A stretch of DNA of 64,000 nucleotides from Aurantiochytrium sp. KH105 (lineage: Eukaryota; Sar; Bigyra; Thraustochytrida; Thraustochytriidae): contig BGKB01000210.1 of the NCBI GenBank assembly GCA_003116975.1, positions 1 through 64,000 of the forward strand, given 5' to 3'. Numbering within the stretch: the first letter of the stretch is position 1; the number at the start of each line of letters is the position of its first letter. This document shows positions 1 to 11,251 of the stretch, one piece after another. Position numbers and translations under genes: made by a program. The notes below the pieces were generated by a model. It saw nothing but the letters and a program-made list of their open reading frames with translations. It was not told the origin of the DNA and made no database searches.

Positions 1-212
1 CAAAAAAATTGTCCAAATTGAGGCCTATTTGTAATTTTTTTTTACAACCTTCAAGTGTTCATGTTCTATTGCCCCCCTCTGGCGAAAGGGTTCATGTTTT
101 GTTGCCCCCGGCCCGGAAGGGAAGAAAGTGAGAGGGACGTCTAAGAGTTATGGGGAAACCGACCCCAGGGCCGCCATGTGACCCTTTGACTGCTAAGAAG
201 GCAGCACGTCAA
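1..212. repeat. Repeat unit copy 1 (~210 bp)
   Basis: This stretch recurs with few changes at 707-936. Shared landmarks in the same order are a poly-T tract, a 'tcaagtgttcatgttctatt' block, a 'gggttcatgttttgttgccc' block and an end block containing 'gaaggcagcacgtcaa'. The copy begins at the window edge, so its left end is unknown. No convincing coding potential is seen. Confidence 0.85.
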
Positions 213-706
213 GTGCAAGCGAGTCCAGTCTTGCCTACAGTGGCAATGCCAGTGCTCACGCTAATGGCTCAGGTGGTCTGACGCTTGCTATACGTGCTGC
301 GCCACAAAATCAACTCCGGTGGCGGAGCCACGGCGCCACACACACAGAGAGAGAGAGGCCTGTGCAGAGCTTCGCGCCCGCTCGCTTCGCTTCCGGAGAC
401 TGCTTGCTTGCTTGCTTTTGCATTTGGTGCTTGATGAAAAAGTTTCCTCTGGGTGTTGGAGCGAGCATAAAAAGTTTAGTCAATCATGCTTGACCACAAG
501 GAGAGCATGACTTCAATAGCAAACCAAGCACGTAGTGAGCATTGATAATTGAGGTCTAAAAAGTTTCTTTACCCAATTTCGTCGGTCGTGACATCCGCCA
601 GCCGTTGAAGTATAATTTTCGAAAAGAAACGGGCCCTCCCTACTACGGTCAGAGGTGTGGGTAGGCGTTAGAATGTTGTGGTTATGCCTTCTTTGATGAA
701 TTTTGA
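213..706. other. Spacer between the two repeat copies
   Basis: About 490 bases separate the two copies of the left-edge repeat. Only a short low-complexity frame near 319-510 is present, with no recognisable domain. No RNA gene is visible. Confidence 0.5.
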
Positions 707-936
707 ACAAAAAAATTGTCGAAATTACCGTTGAAAAATTGAGGCCTATTCGTAATATTTTTTTCCAACCTTCAAGTGTTCATGTTCTATTGCCCCCCCT
801 CTGGCAAAAGGGTTCATGTTTTGTTGCCCCCGGCCTGGAAGGGAAGAAGGTGAGAGGGGCGTCTAGGAGCCATGGGGGAGAACGACCCCATGGGCCGCCA
901 TGTGACCCTTTGACTGCGAAGAAGGCAGCACGTCAA
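707..936. repeat. Repeat unit copy 2 (~230 bp)
   Basis: Second copy of the left-edge repeat. It differs by scattered substitutions and a short insertion near its start (around 720-740). The offset between copies is about 700 bp. It could be a diverged tandem duplication or two members of a dispersed family; the window alone cannot decide. Confidence 0.85.
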
Positions 937-2511
937 TATTCGGCAGGCACGCAATACGCACGAGGTCGGGAGTGCAACGGAAGGGGGCCCTTCCGAGCAC
1001 AGTGAATCTTGTTGTCTGCCAAAAGAACAAGTCGAGGAAGAGAACAATCACCGCTCCAGTCTTCCTCTCAAGCGTCCACCATGTCCCAACGCACAAGCAT
1101 GGCCGGAGGCGGTTAAAGGTAGGGTTCCAAGAACCTTGGCTGACAGACATGACCGCGCAACAATCCAATTCCTCGACTACATCTCTCAAAGCTAGACCTA
1201 CACACATTTTGCAAGGACTCTCCGACAGTCCTTGCGATATCAACAACACTGAGCACGCACACACGCTCGCTCGCTCTCGCACTCACACGAGCCCAGAACC
1301 TAGCGCGTGATAGTTTCACTGTCAGCTGCAACATTGTGCATTTTCGGCGAGCAGCGCAATGATTAAAGCTAAACACGCATGCGCAGCGCTCTGCGCTGCA
1401 CAAGTGAAGCGAATATGCCTGACCACCGTAGTCTAAGCACGTGTAATGAAGCTCGAAACGCACGCCACGAGCAGCAAGTTCGCGATGGATCGGTCGACAC
1501 TTGCACGCTGGTCCTCAGTCCGTGAGCTCGGCTCCGGGGGGGGGGGGAAGGAAAGCAAAAATGATGCGAATTTCTTCCAAGGTGCAGCATAGGCATGCTA
1601 CCTGCCTCGTAGCTTCTCTCGTACTCGAAGGCAGACGAAAATCGCTTATGAAGGCCATAAAAGCGAAAGAAGAAGAAGAAGAAGAAGATGATGATGAAGA
1701 GACTGTCGTCTGCAGGCAAGTTTTTCAATTTCGGAAAAGCTTCCCGACTCCTTGCTCGATATCTAAAACATCTACCATCGAATCAAACTCCATCTCGAGG
1801 GTGCAGAGAGGCTCAAGATCAATTCTCTTTCCATTTCTCGCCAAGGCAATTTCCGCAATACCTTTTTTTTTTAAATTTTAAAAACACATGGTCGTCCAAC
1901 TTCCACTTCTTTACCGGTGAGCTGTATCATTTGTGTTCAAGACCGATCTGCGCACCCCTCGACGACAAGTACCAGGAACGAGGCGCTCTACATGATTAAC
2001 GAGCTTAGCGCCAAGATGGTCGAGATAACATCGTCGTGGCACTGCAGGTCTGCCATGGACCCTGACTAGAACGGAAACCTGAGCGTCCCAGAGGGCGCGC
2101 CTTCTTAGGCGACAGCGGAAGAGTTTCTCGACCGCGATGTCAAAAAAAGGAGGGAACTTTCAATCAATAGCAACGGCATGAACGATGCACTTTACGCAAG
2201 GCGGTGAACACCCATGCCATCGTCGATCCGCATGCGGTTTCCCTCAAGCGTTCTGGCGTTGGAGCGCGCCGAAATTGGCACCTCTTTGCGGCAATAACTC
2301 TTGCTCATTTTCGTTTCAGAAGCCGCTCGTTGCGCTCGGTGCACATTGATCAAATTCATTTGTTGAGGTGACTCATCGTGCAAGCGCGAGCAAGAAGAAT
2401 GAAAACAACAGGAGAAACACATTATTCCATTGTTCAGGACTTGGCGTTGCACATTTTGAACGAGAGTTCCGCACACGGTTAAAATCAGGCTTGCTGGGGT
2501 GCTGGCAGTTG
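937..2511. other. Intergenic region without recognisable gene
   Basis: Short open frames on both strands are low in complexity and resemble no family I know. A short GAA-rich run lies near 1668-1690 and a G homopolymer at about 1538-1547. The right end is the 3' flank of the minus-strand FG-GAP gene. Confidence 0.5.
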
Positions 2512-4008
2512 TTACGCATTGGCCTCGGCTTTTCTCGCTTGCATCTCCTGCAACTCGCGTTGCGAGGGTGGGGGGGGCGGCGTGCTTGGAATGCGCGGCT
2601 TTACGCTAACGCCTGACGGACTGGTGTTGGTGGGGCCTTGTGGATTCACGGCGGAAAAGTATGATCCCGGCGCGTCTGCAGGGAGCGCAGAGGCGCGGCG
2701 GCGGGGCAAGCATGGAAGAAAGACAAAGAAGGAGAGTAGAGCAGCGAAAGGTGGGAAATTTGCAGCCGGCGGCACCGAAATTGTCTCCATAGGTGCAGAG
2801 GACAGAGGTGCACGAGGCGAAGGAGAGAAAGGAGCTGCAGGAGTCACCGAGGCAGCGAGTGTGGCGTTGCACATGGCAAAGATGAATGTTTCTTGAAGCG
2901 AGGTCACAAGAGCGATCCCAGAGGAGCCGAGCACGAGAGCAGCCCCAAATCCAGGGCTTTCACTTTCAAGAGTTGCTTGCAAGGTCCATGCTGGTCGCGG
3001 CGTGAAAGACTCTCGCTCATAGACGAAGACTTTGCGACTTTTGGGGGCACTTACAAGAGCCTTGCCTTGCACAGAAAGCGAGACGGCGCTCCCAAACTCC
3101 CGGTCCATTCCGCTTGGTGGTCTGAGAATTGCTTCGAGAGACCAGGTTTTTTGGAACTCTGCAAAAACTTGGGCTTGGCCCGCCGTATGATAACCTACCA
3201 AGAGCTTGTTGGCGGCGCCAAAGGAAATAGACGACCCGAAGGAGATGGAGGGTGAAAGAGGATCCCGTATTGGGTGCTGGTCTGCGTCCCACGCCATGGG
3301 CTCAAGTCTCTGCTCGATCTTCCAGGTTTCATGACTCGTTTTGCGATAAACAAAGACGGCCGCCGCTTCCGGTCCGGTGCTCTTGAGACTCGTGTTTTGA
3401 CTGCATATACCTGGCGCGGCCACAGCGGCGACCTGACTGCGGATGTCTACCGCGGTTCCAAAGTTCTCTACGCCGGGAGGCGCATTCAATATGGCCTCTG
3501 GGACCCAAATCTTGTGTTTTTGACGGTAAATGACGGCAAAACTTTGCTCATTGCGATCCGATGGGCTGCCGACGATGAGAACGTCTCCGTAGATCGCCAC
3601 GGATGTGCCAAAGCGAGACCCCGCAAATCCTTGCGGGTCTTTGAGGGTCTGATGCAAGGTATTGTTCGCAAAAGCGTGCACCGAGGCGCTCTCGGGCTGG
3701 CCGGCGAGCAACCACTTGCCATCAACAGCGACGACCGTTCCTCTCACAGGATCTGACGTATGATACGCCGAGAGGTCGAGATCATGAATCGTGCTTGTGG
3801 CCAGCTCGCTGGAAATGCCGCTCGCCGACGTGACGAGCGCGAGGTTGACGCCGTCGGTCGCAACGTCTTGCGCCACTATGGGGGCGTTATGGAGCAAGAT
3901 GGGCGCGGCGCTGCAGTTCTCTGCGCGGGCGCACCTGACGAGCAGGGTGGCGGCGACGAAGACTGCGGCGAGCCAAGGGCGGCGAGACGCGTCGCAGACC
4001 ATGGTCAT
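2512..4008 (-). CDS. FG-GAP repeat type I membrane protein
   Basis: Predicted secreted or surface protein of 498 residues. The start is the ATG at 4008; the frame stays open further upstream, but that stretch does not look conserved and the ATG is followed at once by a signal peptide (basic start, then hydrophobic core WLAAVFVAATLLV, cleavage near ARA at residue 29). Five spaced repeats of the FG-GAP/integrin beta-propeller type follow, at about residues 130-148, 182-199, 257-275, 304-322 and 352-370, each with a phenylalanine-glycine pair and a hydrophobic strand ending in a small residue. A Pro/Ser-rich linker leads to one transmembrane segment (about 418-434), then a proline-rich tail of ~64 residues. 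The family suggests extracellular ligand binding or adhesion; the ligand is unknown. Confidence 0.75.
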   Translation of the reverse strand: MTMVCDASRRPWLAAVFVAATLLVRCARAENCSAAPILLHNAPIVAQDVATDGVNLALVTSASGISSELATSTIHDLDLSAYHTSDPVRGTVVAVDGKWLLAGQPESASVHAFANNTLHQTLKDPQGFAGSRFGTSVAIYGDVLIVGSPSDRNEQSFAVIYRQKHKIWVPEAILNAPPGVENFGTAVDIRSQVAAVAAPGICSQNTSLKSTGPEAAAVFVYRKTSHETWKIEQRLEPMAWDADQHPIRDPLSPSISFGSSISFGAANKLLVGYHTAGQAQVFAEFQKTWSLEAILRPPSGMDREFGSAVSLSVQGKALVSAPKSRKVFVYERESFTPRPAWTLQATLESESPGFGAALVLGSSGIALVTSLQETFIFAMCNATLAASVTPAAPFSPSPRAPLSSAPMETISVPPAANFPPFAALLSFFVFLPCLPRRRASALPADAPGSYFSAVNPQGPTNTSPSGVSVKPRIPSTPPPPPSQRELQEMQARKAEANA

Positions 4009-5955
4009 CCCCCCCCCCCGGTGCTTACGCGGCACAAGCCGGCAAGGGCTCTGGCGTTTTCGGCTTATCGTCTCGTCTGAAAAAATCCCTCGCTGGGCAC
4101 TTGTGGGCGTGGGCCAAGTTTTGTAGACATTCACTCAATCGTTCGTTCAATCGATCACCACTGCCTGCAACCTTTGAAGCGTGTGCGCGCGCGGGTGCGA
4201 GGGGAAGGGAGCCAAACACCCATTCAAGCCGAGTCGGGCAAGTCGAGGAAGAGAGAATGTTAAAACTTATACATTGTTGAGCGGCCAAGTGTCGCAAGCA
4301 ACTTTTATTGTTTTCTCCGGTTTTCTCCTTTCGAATTAGACTCTTGTCTGTAAAATTCTAAATGCTGCAAATGGTGTGGCTTTATTGCCGCATCAGGACT
4401 GTCGAGGGGTCAAGTGTCGCACGCATTTACGTTGGCGCTAAAACTGAGGAGTGCGCAAGGCAACCCAAGGCTAGTCTACTTTTTCAAAAAATTAAAATAG
4501 TGCAAGAAAGAGATGGTTTTGGAGAAATCAAATGCTACAGTATTCTTTCAAGAGACGCGTCTTCGTTGCTAGACCAAGATTGTTAAACGATGAAGAGTCG
4601 CGCGCATCTATGTTAGTGAGGAACTAAATTGATGTATTGGAATGGACCGGATGTCAGGCGGGAAGTTGCTCTGCAAGAGACAAGTTACTGATGATGAATA
4701 TCGAAGAGGCATGACGCGGGAACAACGCACCGACCCGCGCCGTGGGAAAGTGGGAAAACGCGGAGTTGGGGACCAGCACAAGGCCGCGCCATAAGTCCGC
4801 GCCGAGCTTGGTCCACGCCCGAAATAACTTTAGTACAATCTTAGACCTACTTATTGATAGTAAAGTCAGACCGGGGTCGCGACCTGGGACCACTGAGCCG
4901 AAAGACATGGGGGAGACCAAAGTCGATGCCAGAAGCCGGCAGAATCGAAACCTATTCAAGTACACCAAAACATTGAGGCTAACTCCGAACAGCAGCGTGA
5001 GAAGCTCCCAACCTAGTTTCCCGTTTCGTGCCAACCACGAAGCGGAATGTCTTTTACGTTTCGTAAATTCAACTTCTTCTGATCTTACGTAAACAATGAT
5101 GAGCCCAATACTACTTTTCCTATTTTATGTGAATGCAAAAGCAGATGGTTCAAGATTACATTTTTCAATCAAAATTCGACAACGAAGACGACGACGCCCA
5201 CCAACGGGGGTGACTATAGTCTTATGACTTTGTTGACACAACATCATACCTTCCGCACCATCATTTCTCGCGTAAAAGCTAGCTTTATGGCCAAGACCAT
5301 GTGATATGTCCAAGACTGGAGCCCACTTTCGATACGAAACAAGACGGTCCAAGGAAAGATGGTATAATTTCCGGAAGGACAATCGGGTCTTGCGGGTCAT
5401 CTTGCAAGGCAACTCGGAGACTTGCAAACAACTTGACATCATAAATACCTGCCGAAAATGACTTGGCCAAGCAAGATGAGGGGACAAGCCCTCATTCTCA
5501 CAAGCCACCCCCAACAGAGATCTAATTCCGGGATGGGGAAGGGGCTGAGGCTCCAGGTATTGGGTGCAGTCTCCGCGTCTCTGCCATTGCGCCTCGACTC
5601 CCTCCATAGCCTCTCCCAGAACCCCTCCCGGCCCCTTGTCCCTTTCGCACACAGGGGCACGTCGCGTCTCCCCAGCGCCGCTCGATCGCAGCGGCCCGGC
5701 CAGCACGTGCCGCAGGGGCACGTGCAAGGAAGCCGCGCGGCCCGCCACCGCTGGCGATGCGACGTCTGCGCGGCCCGGCCGTACGCGGCGGCCTCCGCGC
5801 GCCTACGCCTCGTGCCGGCGCGCGGGGCTCGCCACGCCGCCTTTGACATCAGTGGTGTGGCAGGCGATCAGGATGTACGTGGCTGCAGGCCTCGCGTTGT
5901 AAAAGTTGCGTCAGGACTCTCCTGGCCGCAGCCGCTGCCGGCCAGGCATCCACCA

Positions 5956-5978
5956 TGGCCAGCCAGCCAGCCAGCCAG
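5956..5978. repeat. (CCAG)n microsatellite
   Basis: About five consecutive CCAG units, visible directly in the sequence. Confidence 0.85.
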
Positions 5979-7910
5979 GTCCCGGGGCCGGGAGCGGCCG
6001 CACGTCAGCGTGCCGCCTGCGGGCCCCATTTCTCCCGCAGTGCGCGGATGGGGAAGATCGCGTGGCGGTTCGCGCGCGTTCTCCTCTCTGGTCGGGAACA
6101 AGGCCGCTCGGAGCGTCTCAACAAAGAGGTCTGCTCTACCGCCCGGGAGGAGCTGAGGATCAAGGTCAGGTAGGAGGACTCGGATGCGGAGGGGGCGAGC
6201 GCGAACGTCGCGCCTCGAATCGGCTCGCGACCCCCCTCTGGCTCCTCGCCTTCGCAATTACAGTCGCTGTCGACGGCGCACACGGAGGCACCTTGCGGGG
6301 CCGGCTCCGGAGGGGCGGCAGTCTTGTGCCTCGTGCCCCCTTGCAGGACCCTCGTCTCCCGTCTTTGCGAATCTGCGGCGTCCGGTAAAGGGGCATTTCC
6401 GAAGTCAGCCTTCCGGCCGGTTCTGCGCCAACAGCCAGGCCGGCGATCTTTCAGCTCCTCCCACAGCGCGGCGGCCTCGGCTCGGCGACCGGCCGCTGTG
6501 GGCTCGCTCGTCAGCGCAGTGCAGCTCTGTTGGCTGCTGCTCTGCTAATGCACTGCTCCCCCTTCGTTGTCTAGGGCAAGGCTGGACCGCGCAGCGACGG
6601 TTAGACCTGCGGGCCCGCTGCGGGTTCGTTGTGAGACGGGCAGTCACGGCGGCCGATCCGATCCGTCCCGGCTCAGGGCGCCACAGCGCTTCGCTCTCTG
6701 TCTGTTTGTGTGTGCCGCCACGCCCACCATCCGTCCCCTTTTCGTTGCTTGGGCTGTTCGCCTTTCTTGGCATCGCAGCTTCTTTCTGCAGCTGTGCTGC
6801 CAGCTGCACTGACGGTCAGCACGTGTCTTTCTCTCTGTCTGTCTCCAAGCAGGAGGATTCCGGCGCCTCTTTGCTTGTCGTTGTTGCTCTTGCTCCTTCT
6901 TGCGTGACTCGCCCTTGTTCGCCTTTCTCCGCGCCGCGCGTGCTGGCTGGTGCTGCTTTTGACAGTGATCAGAGTGCAAGATCGCTCGACCCTTCTTTGG
7001 TTCGTTCGTTGGTTTGTTTCGTTGTTCGGATCGAGTGCGCTCGTGCGCTCGTGCACGGGATGCACGGCCGGGCCTCGACGCGTCTGCCGTAGCGAGCCTC
7101 CCACCCTCACATTATGAAGCAGAAAAACCCGAACAACCGGCCACCGACAGCGCAACGAAGTTGAGCACTCGTGCGGACAAGAACGCGAACGAGGCCCGCC
7201 CGCCCAGTCACTGCCGGCGCGTGCCGCTCGCACCGCCCGCCCCTTCACTGCGCGAGGGAGGCCCCGCCCGTCACGCTCACCCAGCCAGCCCCTGCCCTCG
7301 ACAACCACGAGCCAAGCCAACCTGCGCGTCCGGACCGCGCGTGCCGCCCTCCCCTTCCTCCCCTCCGCCCCGCCCCGCCGCGTCGCAGCGCAGCGCATCG
7401 CATCGCGCCGCAGCGCATCGCAGGCGCATTTGGGTGGTCGCCAGACAGGGCAGACAGCGCGGCCGCAGCCCTGCGGACGGTGAAAGACAGCGCCTCTCCA
7501 AAAAAAATGGAAAGCAAAGGAAAGGAAAGCAGCAGCAGCGGCAGCCCTTGCTTCCTTGCTTCGCGAGCGCGACTTGCCCTCGCTACCTTCTCCTTCTCCG
7601 CTCACAGTGGGGTGGGCTCTTTCTTTGCGTGCCTCAGCAGCGCAGCTTTACTCGCTCGGCTGCGCGATGCCGAACGCCTCGCTGGCCCTGCCGCTCGCTC
7701 GCTGGCTCCGCGCCGCCGCCGCGGGTAGGTAGGTACGCGGCCGGCGAGATCTTCGGCGCGCCTCGGCAGCCGCAGCAGCTGCAGCAACAGCAACCAGGCA
7801 AGCCGGCGAGCTGCAGCTGCATGGCTGCTGCCAGCTGCTTGCATTCTAGCGTCCCCCGCTCTCGCTTCCTCGCCCACCATTAGAAATCAACAAGAGCTGG
7901 CAGCCGTTCG

Positions 7911-7930
7911 ACTCGACTCGACTCGACTCG
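7911..7930. repeat. (ACTCG)n microsatellite
   Basis: Four perfect pentamer units, continuing into diverged CCTCG units on the right. Confidence 0.85.
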
Positions 7931-9286
7931 CCTCGCCTCGGCCCGACTCGGCCCGGCCTCTGACTGACACGGACAGCACGCACGCGTGGTTGCATAACGA
8001 GAGAAGGCAGCGCGAGTCGGTCGGCCATGGCGGCCGGCCGGACGGTCAGCCTTCCTTTCCTTCGTTGGCCGCAGCCGCCCTGGCCGCTGCCGGCGGTTCG
8101 ATCGTCCGTGGATCCAAGGATCGGCCGGCCGCTCGCGCGCCTCGCACCGGCCGGCCAGTGGACCGACGCGGCCCGGCCCGAACGGTCGCCCGCCGCCTTG
8201 GGCCGACGCGGGTCCAGGCCGACGCAGCTGGCCATTGGCAGCAGCCCAGCGCAGCCGGCAGGCAGCAGCAGTAACACGCACGCAGCGGGCGGGCGGGGCG
8301 TGCAGGCTCGCAGGGTTTCCTGCAGCGAGGCGGAAGGCGGCGCGGGGCAGAGGTGCAGCAGGAAGCAGGGCGCGAGCGAGGGGAAGGAGGAGGGGAAGGA
8401 AGAAGGGGAGACAGGAAGGAAGGAAGGGAGGAACAGGGAGAACCGCCTTGCTCAGCTGGGTGTGGCTGCTGGCTGGAAGACGAGGGAAAGGACAGCGAGA
8501 GCGCTGGGCTGATTTCGTTATAGGTTATAGAGTATAGTATAGTCCTCTCTTGTGCAACGGCAGGGCTCGCCCCTCGAGTTGCAGTTGTTGGTCGCCGAGT
8601 CGACTCATGTGAGTCACAAGCATCACCCCTGCGTCTCTCCCTCGGAGTCCCGCTCCAAGTCCCTCGCCTCGGTTCTTCCTCCCTGACTCCCTCCCTCCCG
8701 GTCCATTTCGTCCATTCTCGCGTGCGTCTGCGTGCCTATATTCTGTCAACTCGCCGCCACACCTCCAGCCAGCCGCGCGTCCAGCGCCGCCGCCGCCGCG
8801 TGTCGACTGCCGGAGCGAGCTCTTGTTGGGCGAGAGCGCGTGAGCCGCAGCCTCTGCTCAGCTCTGCTCTGCCCCGCCAGGCAGGCGCAGCAACGCTTCG
8901 CGCGCCCTGCATTGCTTTGCATCGCATTGCTCGCACCGCATCGCAGTCGCTCGCAGGCCCTCTCCCAGCCCAGCACGCAGGGCAGCCCGAGCCAGCCCAG
9001 GCTGGCCCAGACGCCGCCCGCAGTGCACTCGCCCCGCAGCACCGCGCAGCCCGCGCAGGCTTGTGGGTCGGCGAGTGGGGCGCGCCTCGCACCGAGTCAG
9101 AGCTCGCAATGCAAGCAAGGCTGCAGGGCAAGGCAAGGCAAGGCAAGGAAGGCGATGCATGCAAGATCGGGTACCCGGCGCGTTCGCACTCCAGGCTGCG
9201 TGCCGTGAGCCTGCTCTGCTCTGCAGCTGCTCTGCTCTACTCTACCAGCGTCTGGACCGGCGATGGATCCCACGACGCGACCGGTG

Positions 9287-9316
9287 GATCGATCGATCGA
9301 TCGATCGATCGATCGA
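9287..9316. repeat. (GATC)n microsatellite
   Basis: Seven and a half perfect GATC units. Degenerate GATC units continue to about 9352. The motif is self-complementary, so the run can fold on itself. Confidence 0.9.
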
Positions 9317-10225
9317 ACAAGCGCTCGACCGATCGATCGATCATTCGATCGAAGGCGATCGGTCCAAGTCTGCCAGGCCTCATGCACCTTTATGTTAGGA
9401 TGAAGTATAGTATAACACTGACACTGCAAAAGGTAATAGAGGCAGCGGAATGTGGACTCGCAATGTATCACTCATTGTCAATGCTTGCAAGTTAGATGTA
9501 AATGTCGCAGCTTGCAAGGGAAAATAGAGTGAGACAGAGCCGGAGAGGAAGACTCAGAAGGTCAGCGTCAGAAGCAGACCCGCGCAGTGTGCGAACAGCT
9601 CCCGCAGAGAGCGCTGCGGGGCGTTCTTGTCCTCCGAGCGCCACTGTTTTTCGGCACGGCGATAGATGACTGCCGCGCGGCACGCTCAGCGCGCTCGGAA
9701 ACCGCTTTTCGCGCCTCGCAAGTGCAGAATGCTGCCGCGGGCTGCGCGCAGTTCCCACAGCGTTCGTGCGGCCCCAATCCTTGCCGGGCCAGAGTTTTCC
9801 TCAGGCGCCGGATGCGCAGTGGAGATTAAAGGAGTGCTGCGGGACGCGACCGGTTCCGGTTCGCGTCCGTGCCGCTTCCAGCGAACAGGCCCAAAAAGCC
9901 AGATCGTCTGCGGGCTCGACTCGCGTTGTGCCCCCTCCGTTTCCACCTCGTATCCATCCTGCAGCTGTGCCACGCACGCCCTACCCCCCTCCCCGCCGCC
10001 GGCCCTCCCCGCATAGTCTCCCGTATGGTGTCTCCCCGCAGCCAACGCTGTGTGCGGGGTATTTCGGAAGCCAGACGAGGAGGAAGTAGCCGCAAGCGGC
10101 CTGCCTTCCTTTCTTCCTTCCCTTCTTCCCCTCCCCCTCTGGCCGCTGCTTCCCAGCCAGCCTCCTCGCCCGCCTCTGCAACCAGGCCTCTGTCCCCTCA
10201 ACCTACCTACTCGCCTTCCACTCTT

Positions 10226-10226
<1 letters not shown>

Positions 10227-10284
<58 letters not shown>

Positions 10285-10285
10285 G
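10227..10285. repeat. (CTGT)n microsatellite
   Basis: Nearly 15 perfect CTGT units, one of the longest pure arrays in the window. Confidence 0.95.
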
Positions 10286-10343
10286 ACTTTCTCTCCGAGG
10301 CGGGGCGAGTCCATCCCTCCCGGCACGGGCGGCGCAAGATTGA

Positions 10344-10371
10344 CTCGCTCGCTCGCTCGCTCGCTCGCTCG
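10344..10371. repeat. (CTCG)n microsatellite
   Basis: Seven perfect CTCG units about 60 bases after the CTGT array. Confidence 0.9.
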
Positions 10372-11120
10372 CCTGGCTGCCTCGGATCCGCTCCCGCCTC
10401 GCCTCGCCGTTCGCCACGCGCCGCTCCGGCTCTGGCAGCTTGCCTGGCCGCCCGGCCGCTGGCATCATCTGCGCGCGCCAGCGTCAGCGCCGCGCGCGAG
10501 CAAGCCCAGGCCGGCTTGGCACGTCCATCTCTACATATGGAGAAGAAGGCAAGCCGGCCTGCTCTGCTCTGCTCCGCTCTGCTCTGCTGCGCTCTGCCTC
10601 CTTTTTTTCCCTTTTTTCCCCTCCCCCTCTCGGCTTCCCCCCCCGCCCCTCCCTCTGCAGCCACTGCGCCCCGCAGTCCTCCGGCCCCTCTGGCGCGGCT
10701 AGGCTACCTCCTCCCAGCGCGCTCCGAGGGAAAAAAGAAAGGGAAGGAGGAGGAGGAGGCCGAGGGAGGGAGGGAGGGCGGCGGCGGAGTCCATTTCCGG
10801 ATTCCATTTCGCAAACGAACGAGACCGGCCCAGCGAAGTGGAGTCGCGTGGATTCGAGGCAGGCAGGCAGGCAAACAAGCAGCAAAAGCAGGCAGCGGAA
10901 GCAGCCAAAGCAGCAGTCGCGTGCACGAGCCCAGATAGGCAGCCAGACAGCAGGGAGGGAAGGAGGGAGGGAGGGAGTCAAGTTGTCGGCGAGCGGGCGA
11001 GCCTGGCCGCAAGGACTTGACCGAGAAGCTGGACTCAAGCAAGGAAGGGCCTATCCAGGCGGCCTAGCTAGCTAGCAGCCGCGGCAAAAGTGGAAAAACA
11101 GGACTCGCAGCCAGCAGGGT

Positions 11121-11147
11121 TGATTATATACTATATTATATAGTAGC
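11121..11147 (+). promoter_or_regulatory. AT-rich island, possible core promoter of the phosphatase gene
   Basis: A TATA-like island (ttatatactatattatatag) sits about 105-130 bases before the phosphatase ATG inside otherwise GC-rich DNA. Position and composition fit a core promoter; no transcript evidence is available. Confidence 0.35.
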
Positions 11148-11251
11148 ACGAGCCAGCAGGCAAGCAGCGCAGCAGGCGGGCTGGACCGCCGCCGCGCAGC
11201 AAAACTAGAAACAACATCGCAGACGCCGCCGGGAAACGCGCGCAGAGGTGG

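Larger units (their letters stand above)
4009..11251. other. 7.2-kb gene-free region rich in short tandem repeats
   Basis: Between a minus-strand gene and a plus-strand gene, so it contains two outward-facing promoters, but it is far longer than other divergent spacers here (0.4-1.9 kb). The open frames in it are Arg/Ala/Pro/Ser-rich translations of low-complexity DNA, mutually overlapping on both strands. From about 5.6 kb the plus strand is GC-rich and pyrimidine-biased, broken by three short AT-rich islands with TATAGTATA-like cores (around 8521-8543, 9391-9416, 11121-11147). A diverged repeat around 4412 and 4589 shares a 'gtcgc.cgcat.ta' core. No tRNA or rRNA is recognisable; a non-coding RNA cannot be excluded. 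Confidence 0.6.

Noticed and set aside
5125-5748. 207-codon minus-strand frame and overlapping plus frames
   Set aside because: No domain, no supported start, and several mutually overlapping frames of similar quality; typical of GC-rich intergenic DNA.
6184-10702. Cluster of long Arg/Ala/Ser frames on both strands
   Set aside because: Low-complexity translations of repeats; no conserved blocks.
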